From Euborellia annulipes (lineage: Eukaryota > Arthropoda > Insecta > Dermaptera > Anisolabididae), in NCBI GenBank assembly GCA_023213315.1, contig JAKCPI010009283.1, positions 19,022 through 83,021 on the forward strand: 64,000 nt of DNA. The letters are read 5' to 3'. The number at the start of each line of letters is the position of its first letter. The stretch's first letter is position 1. Shown here one piece after another: positions 1 to 12,089 of this stretch. Below the pieces are notes generated by a model. The model made no database searches. It was given only the letters and a program-made list of their open reading frames with translations, and had not been told where the DNA came from. Both the position numbers and the translations under genes were made by a program.

Positions 1-24
1 TTAACTTATACTGGTTGAGAGTTT

Positions 25-640
25 AAATCTAATATTAGGTGAAATACGAATTAAGAGAGCGAGGAGGCGATTAGCCGAGAGGATAAAACAGATAGGCTTA
101 TAATCCTGAAAACAGGTTCAAATTCACCTCAAGGCAAAAGACTGATCGCACCAGATTTTCTGTGTCGACATATATTTAGTTTCCGCTGATATATTAGAAT
201 TTTTAGAAGCATAGAAAAATATTTATATTTTGTTACCATGGCAACCATTTCTCCTATCTGTGTGCTTCAAACAATTTTTAGGACAAAATGAGAATATACA
301 TTTTAAAGAGCATCTAAAAAATAATGGAATTTTGAATTTTAATCAAATTCGTTAGAGCGAATTTTGAGAAAATCGAAAAAAACTGAAAAATCAGTAAAGT
401 ACTAGTACTCTTTGGCAAATTTTGTTCAAAAGCTTCGTGTCACGTCACATGGGGGTACCCAACTTAAATATAAAATTTCAATCTCCTAACTCTTTTCGTT
501 CTTGAGATATTTTGTTCCAGACACAGACAGACCATGTTGCGAAAACCACTTTTTCTGGATTCAGGGGACCTTTATACAACTTTATGCCTCCTTCTGAAGA
601 AGAAATCGGAAACCCGATAAAATAATAACAAAAAAAACAA
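25..640 (+). repeat. tRNA-derived SINE, split by a later insertion
   Basis: The head (about 60..140) has a pol III A-box-like stretch (TAGCCGAGAGG) and a B-box-like stretch (GGTTCAAATTC). The matching tail (tatacaac..cctccttctgaagaagaaatcgg) resumes at about 570. The two parts sit next to each other in the copy at 27.06..27.26 kb, so here a hairpin-family fragment (148..569) has been inserted between them. The poly(A)-like run 630..665 is probably the SINE 3' end. Confidence 0.6.
148..569 (+). repeat. Hairpin-family repeat, truncated copy inside a SINE
   Basis: This begins at CACCAGATTTTCTGTGTCGAC and runs through the family's conserved landmarks: ttagtttccgc, gttaccatggcaacc, gtactagtactctttgg, acttaaatataaaatttca and cacagacagacc. 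It stops at ggattcaggggacc. It lacks the terminal palindrome and the 3' end present in other copies (for example 47.88..48.55 kb). Confidence 0.7.
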
Positions 641-679
641 ACAAAAAAAAAAACAAAAAAAAAACGGTAGATTCCAGAT

Positions 680-2309
680 TGCATTTGTATTATTATCTAT
701 GATTTATATTCGTGAAGTTAGGATGCTTGGTAATAATATCACCCCAAGGCTAAATCTTAAACCTAACTTTGGGTCTGGGCTAACTTAACCCAGACCTTGG
801 CTATAATTCACCATATATCTAGCTGAAATTATTCAAAATTTAGGTTATCCTATTTCTTCCAGTCGTCAAAACGTATGATAGGGTTGGAGGGAAAGAGTGA
901 GGTCATCCGACCCCGAATTGCGGGACAAAGCGAGGAAAGAAGAAGAAGTTATCTCAGGGATAAAAATGGCGACGAGATGTGATGCAAGCGGCCCTAGCCT
1001 ATAACATATTGTAAAATATACGACAGAATCTAAGGAAAAATAACAAATATATCTACTTCTTTTAACAATAAAATGATGAAATGTCGTATATTTTACTATA
1101 AAAATAAAACAACTGAAGTGGGTTTAGCCCAGAGTTGACAAGCTCTCCCTACTAATGCAACTGGCCCTAAGTGTTATTATTATTTATTTGTTTTCTTTTT
1201 TATTTAATTTGTTAAATACTGTATGCTATAGTATACTAATTCAACTGAGATGTTGAGCTAAATGGTGGGACCATAGGTCATTAATTAAAAAAAAAAAAAA
1301 AACCTATACAGTATACAAATGTTTTTTTTTAAAGTTTATTGAACTGATTCAGCAGATGTTCCACACGTTGTTCCTCAGGGCCACCTAGCCGAGGTTTTAC
1401 CGTGCTTGACATTGCTTCACAGAAACAATCTTAGTGGCTGTTGTTGTTCCTTGTCGGCAGGCCAATGATATGAATCATATTAATATTATATTATACTCGG
1501 TGTGTTATTCCGCCATTTTGTAAGGAATGTTGTTTGTATCCCCTAGCAACGTTTGGTGTATTCCCAAGGGAGAGAAACACTCATTCATAGGGTGGGGCAG
1601 ATGCGATGACTCGAGACCCGTTCTCAGCTCGAGTTCTTGCCAACGAAATATTCTCTTGTTTATACTCAACTCACTCGAAGTGATCTTATCTTTCTCATAT
1701 TGTTTTTTTTTTTTTTTTTAAATTAAAATCTGAAATTTTAGTTTAATATAATTAAATTAAAAAATTAAAAAAATAAACTGGTCTATTTAATATTAATTTA
1801 TTATTCAAATTAGAATAAATAAATAGGAAAATAAAATAAAATAAAATAAAAATAATAAATTTTATTTATTATGAAAAAATAATAAATAAATAATTAAATA
1901 CTAAAACGAGGATTGTTATTATCTTTTTAATAAAATAAATTTACAAAAACATTTCTATTTATTATTTATTTATATATATATATATCTTTATATATAAAAG
2001 AAAAGCAAAAAGTGAATATAATTTTTTTTTTTAATTTTATATAAAAAAACAGATACAGGAGGTTCCCGAAATAAATTGGGCAAGAAAATGCATTATAAAT
2101 AAGGAGACAAAAATGATTTATTGTATGGAAATCATTTTTAAGTGAAATTTGTTCATTTTACTAGGGAATATTTTTTTTTAGAGTTAATAGAGAAAAAAAT
2201 TGTCTCAGCATATTTAATTTCTTTAAAAATTTTTTTTTTTTTTAATAAAAGATTAGAGTTAGTATTAAAGTCGTCCAAAAAATAAAATAATTTTTTCATA
2301 TATCCAATA
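680..2309. other. No gene seen; AT-rich intergenic DNA
   Basis: The stretch 1330..1690 has more balanced composition than its surroundings but no convincing reading frame. 1700..2300 is low-complexity A/T with homopolymers. The 64-codon open frame at 1527..1721 ends in a poly-T run and has no recognisable content. Confidence 0.5.
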
Positions 2310-2620
2310 AGGGGTCGTCCACATATTACCTAACGCGTTAGGGAGGGTAGGGTTCTGGACAAAACGTTACTAATTCAAAGTTGAATTTATAAAATTTTTT
2401 GCAAAAAAAAAAAAAAAAAAAAAGATCGAATGATTTTCACAACAAGGAAAAATGGAGTGATTAATTGAGTTATGAGGGAAAATTTACTAAAAAAAAAATC
2501 TATTAATAGGGGGTAGTTCTATGTTATAATATTTGTAGGGAGATTTCTTTGTATGTGACTGTGACTTGGGGGGGGGGGGACTAGAAAAAAAGGCGTTAGG
2601 TAATATGTAGATGACTAATA
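2310..2620. mobile_element. MITE with ~25-bp imperfect terminal inverted repeats
   Basis: The left end reads GGGTCGTCCACATATTACCT and the right end is its inverted form (AGGTAATATGTAGATGAC), with aacgcgttagg / ggcgttagg just inside. The interior is AT-rich with homopolymers (a poly-A run near 2400, a G run near 2570) and has no coding capacity. The superfamily is not assigned. Confidence 0.65.
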
Positions 2621-3103
2621 ATATTACAATTTTTCTCTAGCATATTATTTAGTTTTTAGATGTAATATAATTGAGCATCGTCCCGTAGTGTAAGTTTTCA
2701 AAAAAAAAAAAAACCGGACTTTGAAATAATGGAGTGAATTCCAATTTAATTATTAAAATATTAGATAATGGCGGAGGCTTTTAATTCCTGGAATAATTAG
2801 GGTTCAGGTTTGTTATTCAATGTAGCGAAGAAGAGAGAGAGAGAGAGAGAGAGAGATGTGTTTGGAAAGCCCTTTTGGGAAAACCCACTGCAAGAGTCCA
2901 GTGGATATGTCCAAAAGGTGGGGAGGATGAGATTAAATTGACGTTAGGGAGTTGAGGTCTGTCTGTACATGATGAGATTGAGAAAGCAGAGATCAGGCAT
3001 TCGTGAAGGAATTTATGTGGTTGATAGAGACCACTAAGTTCGGGGAATTTCTCTCTCCCTTGAATATTTATACCAACATTCAAATTCATCATCCCTTTTG
3101 AAA

Positions 3104-3136
<33 letters not shown>

Positions 3137-4740
3137 GAATCTAATTTCACTCAAGTCCCATAATATAAAAAAAATTAAACTGATTCTAAATTATTCATTT
3201 AATTGAATCGTAACCATTGGTTTCATCAAGTTTATATAAATTTTAATTTGATTCACAGATATTTAGATCATAAAGTAAATACTTTTTCCATGGCATAACA
3301 AATAGGTCTTCAAGTTTTGATAATTTTCATTTTAATCTAAATCAAAATTTACGATTTTTAGCTCAATGGCTATATGCCAAAGGGACAGAATAAAAAAAAT
3401 CAAATCTTAATTTAATTGGTTACCCATCAATAGAAATAAACAGGAACGAGTTCTAAATGGCTTGTGATGCCGAAAAAGGCCTTGAATAAAATAATTCAGA
3501 TATTTTTTTTTATTTTTAGTGGAACGAATTTATTGGGGGCTTAGAAAAATGCTTACTTTGAAAAACTGCAAACGCTGTACTGACTAGGTAATATTATAAT
3601 TAATATTTTACCATTTATCAGGGATTCTGAGATGATAAATTCAACTGTTGTATAATATATGATTTAAACAAATAATTAAATCAAAACTACAACAATCAAA
3701 ACATATATTTTTGTAATTAAGGGAAAAAGTAATTATGAATGTTGTTGAAGAAAAAGTTAGTTAGGTTGCCTATCTTCCAGATTAATATTACAAGCTCTTA
3801 GGACATGCTAATTTAATCTGATTGAATTCAAGAGAACAATGATAATGAATATACGTAAGTCTTTTATGCAGCGTGTAACAGAAGTTGTGACAATGGAAAA
3901 GCATAAAAAAATATGAAGAAATAAAAACTAGCAAATGGAGGCGGATTTATGTATCGCGAGGGATGAATTTTTTTTTTTTAATTTTCAAAATTACTTTTTT
4001 GCGTTAGTACAAACACTCATTTTCCATTTTATGAGTTTTAAAACATGTTCTTTTATATCACAAAAATTAATTCATGTACGTAGTATAAAATAAAATTATT
4101 ATAAAAGTATTGACAAATTAGATATAAAGGCTCATTAGTATTTAGTAAATTTACAGAGAAAAAACTCAATATGTAATCAGATTTGATGTGCCCTTGTCAC
4201 TATTCAAAAAATATTTATGAAATTTTTTAAAAATTATTTAGTGTAAATCTGAGATTATTTTTTTAAAAAGAGAATGTTATCAAACCTGTAAAAATGAAAA
4301 GAGAGTTAATTACGTAGTAACCCAATAAAAGTAATTTAAAAAATTTGGTCCATCGCTGCACCATCACATAGCTATTTTATTTGTTCAGATTTTTCGATGC
4401 TTTATAACAGTTATAACACTGTTTCTTCAAAATATCAGGCCAATAAAATCATTTGCAAATTAATTTTGCCGAAAATATTGATATTTCTATTATACTACAG
4501 TTGAATTCATTATTTTTTTATGTGAGCCTCCAGAAAAAAAAAAACATTTTCTTTATTTACTGTATATAGTGTCCTTTAGCCACTTAAAATAAATATTAAT
4601 TCAAAATTATATAATGAGGTTGTGTAAATTTGAAGCTTGTAAAAATCTTAGTTTTGAAATTAGGATTGTAATTTTGTTATTAAAATTTTAACCATTGGAC
4701 GGTTTTAAAGTGTTTAATGAAAAAAATTTAGGCTATGATG
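2620..4740. other. Intergenic DNA downstream of Dfd, partly unique
   Basis: 2760..3090 is non-repetitive apart from a (GA)n tract at about 2831..2855, and is less AT-rich than its flanks. It could hold regulatory DNA between Dfd and the next anterior Hox gene, but nothing shows this directly. A poly-T run lies at 3107..3136. About 3395..3500 carries a SINE tail (ctaaatggc..gatgccgaaaaagg). The rest shows nothing recognisable. Confidence 0.4.
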
Positions 4741-4744
4741 CTAA

Positions 4745-5035
4745 AGGGGCCATCTATTGAAATAGTAGGCTATTGAGACTAAAGCCCGCCAGTTAGGCAG
4801 CCCAAATGACAGCATATCTGTGTGAGAAATGCCTTTTTCAAAGCAGTCAATAGGCGGAACGACCCTTTTTAACAAAAGAATAACAAAAATATATCTTTTT
4901 AATATAAATTTCAAGATATTTCGAAATAAAAATTATCTCAATGTTTTAATCAGAAAAAAAGTTTGATGCCATTTGGGTTGCCTAACTACCGGGCTATTAG
5001 TCTCAATACTATTGCAATAGAAGGTACAATAATTA
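4745..5035. mobile_element. Foldback MITE (~60-bp inverted arms)
   Basis: The arm at about 4753..4815 (ctattgaaatagtaggctat..gcccgccagttaggcagccc) returns inverted at about 4966..5025 (gggttgcctaactaccgggc..caatag). The spacer is short and non-coding. A small non-autonomous foldback element is inferred from structure alone. Confidence 0.6.
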
Positions 5036-6885
5036 TAGTTGAAATCAATGTTTTGTTTGTTTTTTTTTTTTAATTAATTTTCAAGTAATTCGGGAACGTC
5101 CTGTATATAAAACGCACTTTTCTTTTTTTTTTTTTTTGTTTTAATCATCAATAGGACTAGGAAGAATAATAATTTCTATGTAAAAAACTCTTTTTTAAGG
5201 ATACAACCCAATAATTCAATTTTATTCAAATTCAAAAACAAAATTCCTATAAAAATAATTTAACATAATAATAATGTATAATAATAATTGTTATATTAGA
5301 AATATGGTTAAAAAAAAAACATGTTAAAATTTTTCTATTTTTATTATTATTATTAGAATTTTCGAAACTGATACAAATTTCTTCTAAGACAAGTTAAGTT
5401 TTGAGGGCAATAAATAGAAAAATAGACTTGGCTTTTTTATTTATTATTAATAAAAGAATGTTTCGGCAATTAAAGACATATATATATACATATATATATT
5501 CACACAATTTGAAAAACATTCATCAGAATTTTTTTTTTTTTTTTTTGGATTTTTTAAATCTTCATGAAAATACTAACCTAACTAAATATATATATATATA
5601 TTTTTGTTTTTATTTCTAATTTGTCGTTTGATAATTTACACATGGAAATTTAATATTTACATACCTATATCATCGGTAGACAAGTGTTTTTCCTTCACTT
5701 CATTTTTGACTTTAGATAACCAAGTATTTTAGTATAATTTTTTTTCTATTTAAATAAAACAATTTTTTATATTATATAAACAGAGATTTGAACATCAAGT
5801 CTCTTCCAAATAAAGTAAAATCTTAATTTTACTTCCCCGTATTATTATATATATCGACACGTTATTATTATCTCAAGCCGCGAATTCACCGGAGTCTAAA
5901 AACCACAATACATAAACTTAAATTTATTACTTAAATTATTCACGATATTTACATATAAAAGATTTAATTAGGTCCAGAATTATAAATAGTTTCGATATTA
6001 ACACAAATCTCAATTATGCCAAAAATCTCGCTTACCATATTTCACTGGGATGAAGTCGATATAGCTAATAATAACTGGAAAGTATGAAAAATGAAACCCA
6101 CCCCCAATTTGAAAAATTAATTGCTAGAAATATTAAATCTAAATTTAAAAAATCGAAAAATGATCAACATCTTTTCTATTTCATTTAAATTTAATCAATT
6201 GTTCTTTTAAACAGCGAACAGTCAAGAATAAATAAAAATAAAAAAAAGTTTTACAACTTTAAACACCCTTGAAAATTTTAGATTAATTAGAGAATTTTTT
6301 TCGAAATCAATAAACTATCGAAGGAAAAAAAACGGCCCCGAATTGACCTAACTTTTTTTAAGTTGGGTGGTCCCATGCCTGAGTTTATTTGGACAAGGAA
6401 ATCCCGAAAATGTCAAAAACCCTGATTCAAGCTATATCAAGGAATCTGTGAAAGAGCGAAAAAAAAATTTATCCGAGATTTTCTTCAAATTTATCCGAGA
6501 TCATTGCAAATAGAAATGTTCAGCGTTCGGTTCGTTTTCTGGGATTTCTATGTGCAAGCAAATTCAGATTTCTAATTATTTTCAATTGAGATCGAGTAAT
6601 TAAAATTCAAAAATTTATAAAAAAATATCCCAATTTTGTTAATTCAGCGGTTTTCAAAAGAGGAGAGGTGGAATATTGCCAAGGGAGGCGTTATTATTTT
6701 ATTATTATTATTATTTAATAAAGTTTTTATTATTTAAAATATCTTTATGAACAGTAAAAACAAAAAAAAATGTTTTCCCACTTTATCATCCTTTTAAATG
6801 CAAATTTTAGAATAATTTGATAATTTTTTCTTTTTGAATATAATTATATTTATTAAAATAATGTTTGAAAATATATTTTATTTCT
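5036..6885. other. No gene seen
   Basis: This is AT-rich intergenic DNA with homopolymer runs and (TA)n tracts. The open frames here (for example 5401..5619) start at TTG and run through poly-T, so they are chance frames. Confidence 0.5.
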
Positions 6886-6889
6886 ATAT

Positions 6890-7085
6890 TATGAAAATGG
6901 AACAAAGAGACGGACTGAATGGTGGCCACCAGCAGCCAAGGAATAAAAAAGTAAAAATAAATGGTCTCTTGGGAAAAAAAATTTATTTCAATTGAATTGT
7001 CTACCAATCAATTGAAATAAATAGGGACGGCGTCTAAATGGCCTCCGATGCCGAAAAAAACTTAAATAAGTTTAAATTTTTTTTT
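6890..7085 (+). repeat. SINE fragment with the shared 3' domain
   Basis: The tail reads ggacggcgtctaaatggcct then ccgatgccgaaaaa. The same 3' domain occurs near 3.45, 10.6, 17.6, 39.6, 40.6 and 47.5 kb. The upstream part (gtggccaccagcagcc) also recurs near 25.49 kb. Confidence 0.55.
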
Positions 7086-7144
7086 TTTTTCGGGGAAATC
7101 TTCAAATCTTGAATTTGAAAATTCAATAGTAACAGAATTTGATT

Positions 7145-7320
7145 TTTTGTTTAACAGTGGTTTATTTGTAAAAATTACAACGTTTCGGCCACTCATTCTG
7201 TGGCCTTCTTCAGGTAAAATTCAGCTAAGATTTTACATCTATGACAATCTCGATTGAATTGAAACGTTTTAATTTTTACAAATAAACCACAATTAAACCG
7301 AAAATCAAATTCTTTTACTA
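7145..7320 (-). repeat. Penelope-like inverted-repeat fragment with a hammerhead core
   Basis: The ends are inverted copies of a sequence containing tttatttgtaaaaatta and its complement. On the minus strand, 7181..7213 reads CTGAAGA, one extra A, a perfect 6-bp stem (GGCCAC/GTGGCC) and then GAAACGTT, which is the hammerhead core order. Penelope-like pseudo-LTRs are known to carry such motifs. No reverse transcriptase frame is present here. Confidence 0.6.
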
Positions 7321-7877
7321 ATGATAACAACTGTGAAAGTTTATCCAAAATTTAAAATTCAATTCATTCAATCTTATTTAAATTTTCTGTACTGGCTGTG
7401 AGTATTAAATATAAATAATGGGGCTGACTCCTCTTCTTTCTAAAGTTTTCCAAAGCAAACAGTCAAAAATAGTTTTCCATTTTGGGAGGCTTGATAGCAT
7501 TAAGATTGAAAACCGCTGAGTAAATTAGTTTTATCCTAGAGTTGTCTAAATTCTCAAATTAAGTGAAGTAAAAATAATTTTCTATCAATAAGATAGGTAA
7601 GTATATATTCATATATATTCTCTTTATATAACTTAAATACGACTAAATAATTACAATTTTATACACCCTGAGTTTTGAATTAATATCGGCACAAAAATGA
7701 ATGTCCCCAAAATGTTTCAGTTTACCACAAGGAAGTTTTTTTTTTCTGTCTGTTTGTGGCACGTAACATTTCGTAAATAACACAGTGAAAACAGAGACGC
7801 CATTTTGGTTTTTGGAGAACATGCCTTTGAATAACTGAAAAAAGAGTCCTGAAAAATATATATTTCTTAAATTTTTT

Positions 7878-7883
7878 TTTATT
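7878..7883 (-). promoter_or_regulatory. Candidate Dfd polyadenylation signal
   Basis: TTTATT on the plus strand gives AATAAA on the minus strand, about 290 nt past the Dfd stop codon. Such hexamers are common in AT-rich DNA, so this is only the most convenient candidate. Confidence 0.3.
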
Positions 7884-7959
7884 TATAAAGGTGTTCTCCA
7901 AATGCCAAAAATCTTCTCTCACTTTGGTAAAAATGTATTAAAGACTTAGATATCGAGCG

Positions 7960-8009
7960 GCCCTTTTGAAATAAGAGTCTGTCGTGATGGGAGGATATTT
8001 CAAAAGGGC
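7960..8009 (-). other. Perfect 14-bp hairpin in the putative Dfd 3' UTR
   Basis: GCCCTTTTGAAATA (7960..7973) pairs exactly with TATTTCAAAAGGGC (7996..8009) around a 22-nt loop. It lies 164 nt past the stop codon, within the likely 3' UTR. Confidence 0.5.
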
Positions 8010-8172
8010 ACAAGGGGGCGAGCGTCAAAAGGTCAACTTACAGTCTCCTGGTGACGGACATCTCGCGAACAGGAACCTTTATAAGCCGGCACTGCGGTTA
8101 CACACGCACTCACATACACTCACGCACTCAAACATAAATGTTTTTCTGTACAATAGGACCGTATTTAGGCTG

Positions 8173-8693
8173 TTAGAGCGCCGTCAGGCCGTAATCTGAC
8201 TTGATAAGTGGTTGTAACGAATTTGCACACGATTGTGACGGTGTAAGTGGAGTTAACTGACTAAGCACAAGTCCATGTAAACCAGGTCCTGTATTTGCAT
8301 CAGTCAGTTCCACACTACCAGCTGAATGACTACTGCTGTTGCTGCTGTCGCGGCCTCGTGCAGCCGCGCTTGCCGACCCTGGATTTTTTCCACCTCTCTG
8401 TTTACTTTTAGAACCACCCGCCGCTGTTGTTGTGACACCCGCGGGATTCGTCTTTCGTCGCACATTCTTTGTATTCGGTAGTTTATTATCTTTTTTCCAC
8501 TTCATTCGACGATTTTGAAACCAGATTTTAATCTGTCGTTCACTTAATACAAGTGTATGCGCGATTTCGATACGTCTTCGTCGTGTCAGGTAACGATTGT
8601 AGTGAAATTCTTTTTCTAATTCGAGTATCTGGTGTCGGGTATACGCTGTCCGTTGCCGTTTTGGCTCCATCCCCGGTTGGAACGACCCGTTCG
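8173..8693 (-). CDS. Dfd: Deformed (Hox4) exon 2: homeodomain and C-terminus
   Basis: This is the terminal coding exon of the Hox transcription factor that specifies gnathal (mandibular/maxillary) identity in arthropods. The acceptor is a T/G-rich tract ending TGTGTGCAG at 8694. The exon's first two bases complete a split Ala codon, giving [18 protein letters not shown] across the junction. The homeodomain is residues 244..303 of the 406-residue protein: N-terminal arm [12 protein letters not shown], helix 3 with [14 protein letters not shown], Gln50 and Asn51 present. [11 protein letters not shown] follows, as in Dfd (RRK where I recall RKK in insects). The tail is Ser/Thr/Gly/Ala-rich, consistent with a disordered region, and ends SDYGLTAL before TAA at 8173..8175. 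Upstream in-frame codons (MIFCVCLCA) belong to the intron. Certainty is very high for Hox4/Dfd. Confidence 0.97.
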
Positions 8694-8761
8694 CTGCACA
8701 CAAACATACACAAAAAATCAATTAAATATCCAACGCCCTTACAAAGGAATTTAAAACATTA

Positions 8762-9299
8762 ACTTTCCATGCCATGTCGATGGGAATATCTCATCAAAGA
8801 ACAACAAGGACTGTTTTATTAATACATGCACCACGCACACATATTCCCAAATATAATTGCTTTCTTTTTAAATTTTTTACACTTCTAGCGCAAATATCGA
8901 TAGACAAATAAAAAGCTCGAGTCTTGTAAATGTAAAATTCAATTAATTGCATTTCTAGAGATCCATGGATTGAGTCTCAGAAATATAAAGTTCGAACTAA
9001 CAAACAAAAAAAGACTTGTCCTTCAAAAAAAAAATAATTCGATTTTTGTTGTCTCCAATAATAATGTATAAGATATACTGTATAACTACTTAGGCCCAAT
9101 TTTGCAATTAACAAATATAAAGCATCAATATTTAAAATACACTGTAAAAAAAATATGAATTTTCAGTCGTTTTTCATATACTGTCGTGCTTGAATTTTAA
9201 TATACCCAGTTTGGGAAATCTAATTCATAAACTGATTTATTAAGTAAAAATAAAACATGAATCAAATTTAAGTAGATTAAAAAGTATGATACTCTTAAC
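8762..9299. other. Intron DNA next to exon 2, no repeat recognised
   Basis: This is AT-rich DNA. The 117-codon minus-strand frame at 9240..9593 is rich in Ile, Tyr and Phe, overlaps a SINE head, and looks like a chance frame. Confidence 0.4.
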
Positions 9300-9400
9300 A
9301 GAGTAAGTAGTCGAGATGGTAAAGGCGTCATAAATATAAAGGGAAGAAATCAAGAGCTCGAGTTCAAACCTCTTTTTAAAATATGTGTAATAATAGGTAT
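9300..9400 (+). repeat. tRNA-derived SINE head
   Basis: The A-box-like GTAGTCGAGATGGTAAAGGC and the B-box-like GAGTTCAAACCTC lie about 50 nt apart, a Leu/Ser-tRNA-like spacing with a long variable arm. It is followed by an A/T tail. Confidence 0.55.
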
Positions 9401-10460
9401 TTACATAAATTTTTTCAGTATTTTTAGTTATATTTAATAGAATAATATTATTTTGTATTATATAATTTATATAATAAATGTTCCAAGTCAGAGGAAAATA
9501 TAAAATATAGGCCATAGGCGAGATGAAAAACATGATAAATACTGTATAATTTCCAAAGATGTAATTCATTCTTTCTTCTTCAACTAACAGCATGAAATGT
9601 GCAAATCATTGTCAGGGTTTCATTTAATCATATGTTCTGCTTAAAGCATGATTGAATTATGCGAGGATATTTTTAGACAAGTGGAAGTAGAGGGGAAATG
9701 AAATGGAGTAGTTGTAGTCTTAGTTGGAGTTGGATATTGATTTTGGCAACATGAGGCTTAACATCATAGATTAACGCAGAGAGGAGAGAGAGAGAGTAAC
9801 ATTAACATATTTATGAAAGAAAACATTTTGTATTATGTCATACGTTGTATACGATATGTATAATTCAAGGATTCAATGTTGATAGTACTAAAAATACATA
9901 TTACTTAAATAAAAAAAAAAAATTAATTAGAGAGTAATCAATATTCTTTGCACCATTTTTGATTCCATAATAATGATATTTTTGAATAAGAATTAGGATT
10001 TTTTGTCCTTCGAGGCCATGTAGACTTTAAAACGATAACTTGTATACTAGGTATATTAATAATACTTGTGATCCAGTTATATTTATTTTTATCAACTGGT
10101 AGTCAATTGATTTAAATAAATATTCACCGGACTAGTAAACGAACCCTCTCTCCTTTTGTGGTTATAAATATTGACATTTGTAACTATCTTTAACCTCTTT
10201 TTTGAAATAATAGGCGATTGACTTGATTTTTGCCGTTAGTCTTTGGATCACAAGAAAAGCATCGATATCAAACAAAGGTTGTCGAATGATATTATTTTGA
10301 ATATAGACCTATTATTTTATGCGGAAATTCAGATCAGATTTATAAATGAGACATGAAAGATATACTAAATTATAGGTATGATGTTGAGTGGGTTGCCTAG
10401 TCTTAGGAGTTGATTTAAAAATTAAAGTTAAAAAAAATTAAAATTTCAAACTTTTAAGAA
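9400..10460. other. Intron DNA, partly unique
   Basis: 9600..9790 is non-repetitive and less AT-rich than its flanks, and ends in a (GA)n tract. No coding frame is convincing. It is a weak candidate for regulatory DNA. Confidence 0.35.
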
Positions 10461-10464
10461 AAAT

Positions 10465-10660
10465 ATTGGTCCCTGAGCTGTAGCGCAGATATACAGAACT
10501 CGTCTCTTGAGCAATGGCTCAAGGGTTCGGTTCCCCCTTCAAGGGACAAAATTTCATTTCAAATGAATCACAATCAATTAAACTAAATAAGGGCAGAGTC
10601 TAAATGGCCTTAGATGCCAAAAAAGGTCTTAAACAAAAATATAAAAAAAGATGAAGAGGC
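10465..10660 (+). repeat. Complete tRNA-derived SINE
   Basis: The head has GTAGCGCAGATATA (A-box region) and GGGTTCGGTTCCCCCTTC (B-box region). The body ends in the shared tail (gcagagtctaaatggcctta, gatgccaaaaaaggtcttaa). It is one of the clearest copies of this tail in the window. Confidence 0.65.
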
Positions 10661-11845
10661 TAGCCAAAAGAAGACGAAGGAGGTTTAATAATAAAGGTTA
10701 TTACAAGTATTATTAAATATTCTCTTGAAAAATTACACATATTGAAGCAAAATTAGGGTATTATGTGTCTTTTAATGATTTTTCCTCTACTGACTTCATC
10801 TTTAGATTTCCCATATTTAATTAATTTCTTGATAACTTTTGATGAAGACCTGAGGCTGTAGGATTAATGGTGATAGAGTCAGAAAAAAAACTAGGCCTAT
10901 AATAAATAATTTAAATAAATTTTATCGCTCAGACAACGAAGAAAATCCCGATTCCTTGAAGTGTGAAGTGAGACTTAGAGGTCTCGCTCCAAGGGAAAAA
11001 GCGACACCTTTAATAGGCTTATAGTCTTAATAATTGTAAAACTTGTTTTTATTGTATCTATTTTTTCTCTCTTACTTCAAGGTTTCTCCGCAAAAATCAT
11101 CAATAATCATCGCTTCCTAAAGTCCTATTCAAGGAGAAAATTTCGAAATATTGTGACCTCATCTCGTCCGAATTTCGTCCTGATTTCTATCAAAAAAAAA
11201 AAAACATGGTCGTTCCAGATTTGGAATGAATAAACAAATAAATCAAATTTGAAATATGATTACATTTGAGATATCACATCATTTAAGCTTTGACTTATCA
11301 TTTGACAAATATCCTTGTCTTGTATATTGACTATTTTAATCATTTTTTCTAAATAATGTCATTTTCTTAATATACGGTCCAAAAAAATTAAGAATTATGG
11401 ATTAAGCATTTCTCATGTTTCATTGATTAAGAATAATACAGGCCAACAAAAAAAACTTTTGATCTCCAACTCGATGTTACTATTTACTAGTCAGTTTGAT
11501 TCAACTTGTGTGTACGAACATCTGTGTGCAAAAATACTTGTGAAAAAATACCTAAGGTAGTGTAAAATCAACCTGCTTTCTTTTGAGTAGTCTTAAAATT
11601 AATTAATGAGTTCATGTTCCATGTTGTGGTTGTGTAGCTTTTGAAAAATGATGTGTTTTTAAGTGTTTAAGGAATGGCTCATGAGTCATGTTTGAACATA
11701 ACCTCGAAATAATAACAAGGACTCATAAATTTTGACTCGTGGAGAGCGTGGCATTCTCTCTCTAAAAATTAGGAGCGATGGCCACATTCGGTTAGGGTGT
11801 GATGGCCATTCTTACTAGCAATTAGAGCCCTGCAAGGGCTGATTT
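10660..11845. other. Intron DNA without a recognised gene
   Basis: This is mostly AT-rich. 11730..11845 leads directly into the transposase remnant and probably belongs to the same degraded transposon. Confidence 0.35.
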
Positions 11846-11848
11846 TTT

Positions 11849-12085
11849 TTGGCCCGTACCGACGATGAAGTTCAGCCAGTTTTATGCGATACATCAGATG
11901 AAGAGGACGAAGGGAGAGAAGATGCTAGCTGTGTAGGTTGTGGAGAGAACTATTTTGAAACACGAATTATTGAATACTGGCTTCAGTGTATCATTTGCAA
12001 ACTTTGGGTGCACGAAAATTGCACTGAATTTGAAAACATGGGTTCAAAATGTGGACAAAGGAAAAACAGTGGAATGAATTACTAG
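11849..12085 (+). pseudogene. Transposase C-terminal remnant with a PHD-like zinc knuckle
   Basis: The open frame has no ATG (it opens at TTG). After an acidic stretch (CDTSDEEDEGRED) it shows a Cys/His pattern, C28-x2-C31, C47-x2-C50, H55-x2-C58, with W44 and W53: CVGCGENYFE..WLQCIICKLWVHENC. PHD-like C-terminal domains of this type are found on pogo/Tigger-type DDE transposases of invertebrates, so a dead transposon end is the best reading. The rest of the domain is lost after C68, and no DDE catalytic part is present nearby. A degraded host PHD protein is less likely given the single short frame and the repeat-rich setting. Confidence 0.55.
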
Positions 12086-12089
12086 CCAA

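Noticed and set aside
9240..9593. 117-codon minus-strand frame
   Set aside because: It is AT-driven composition (Ile, Tyr, Asn, Phe) and overlaps a SINE head. No homology is recognised.
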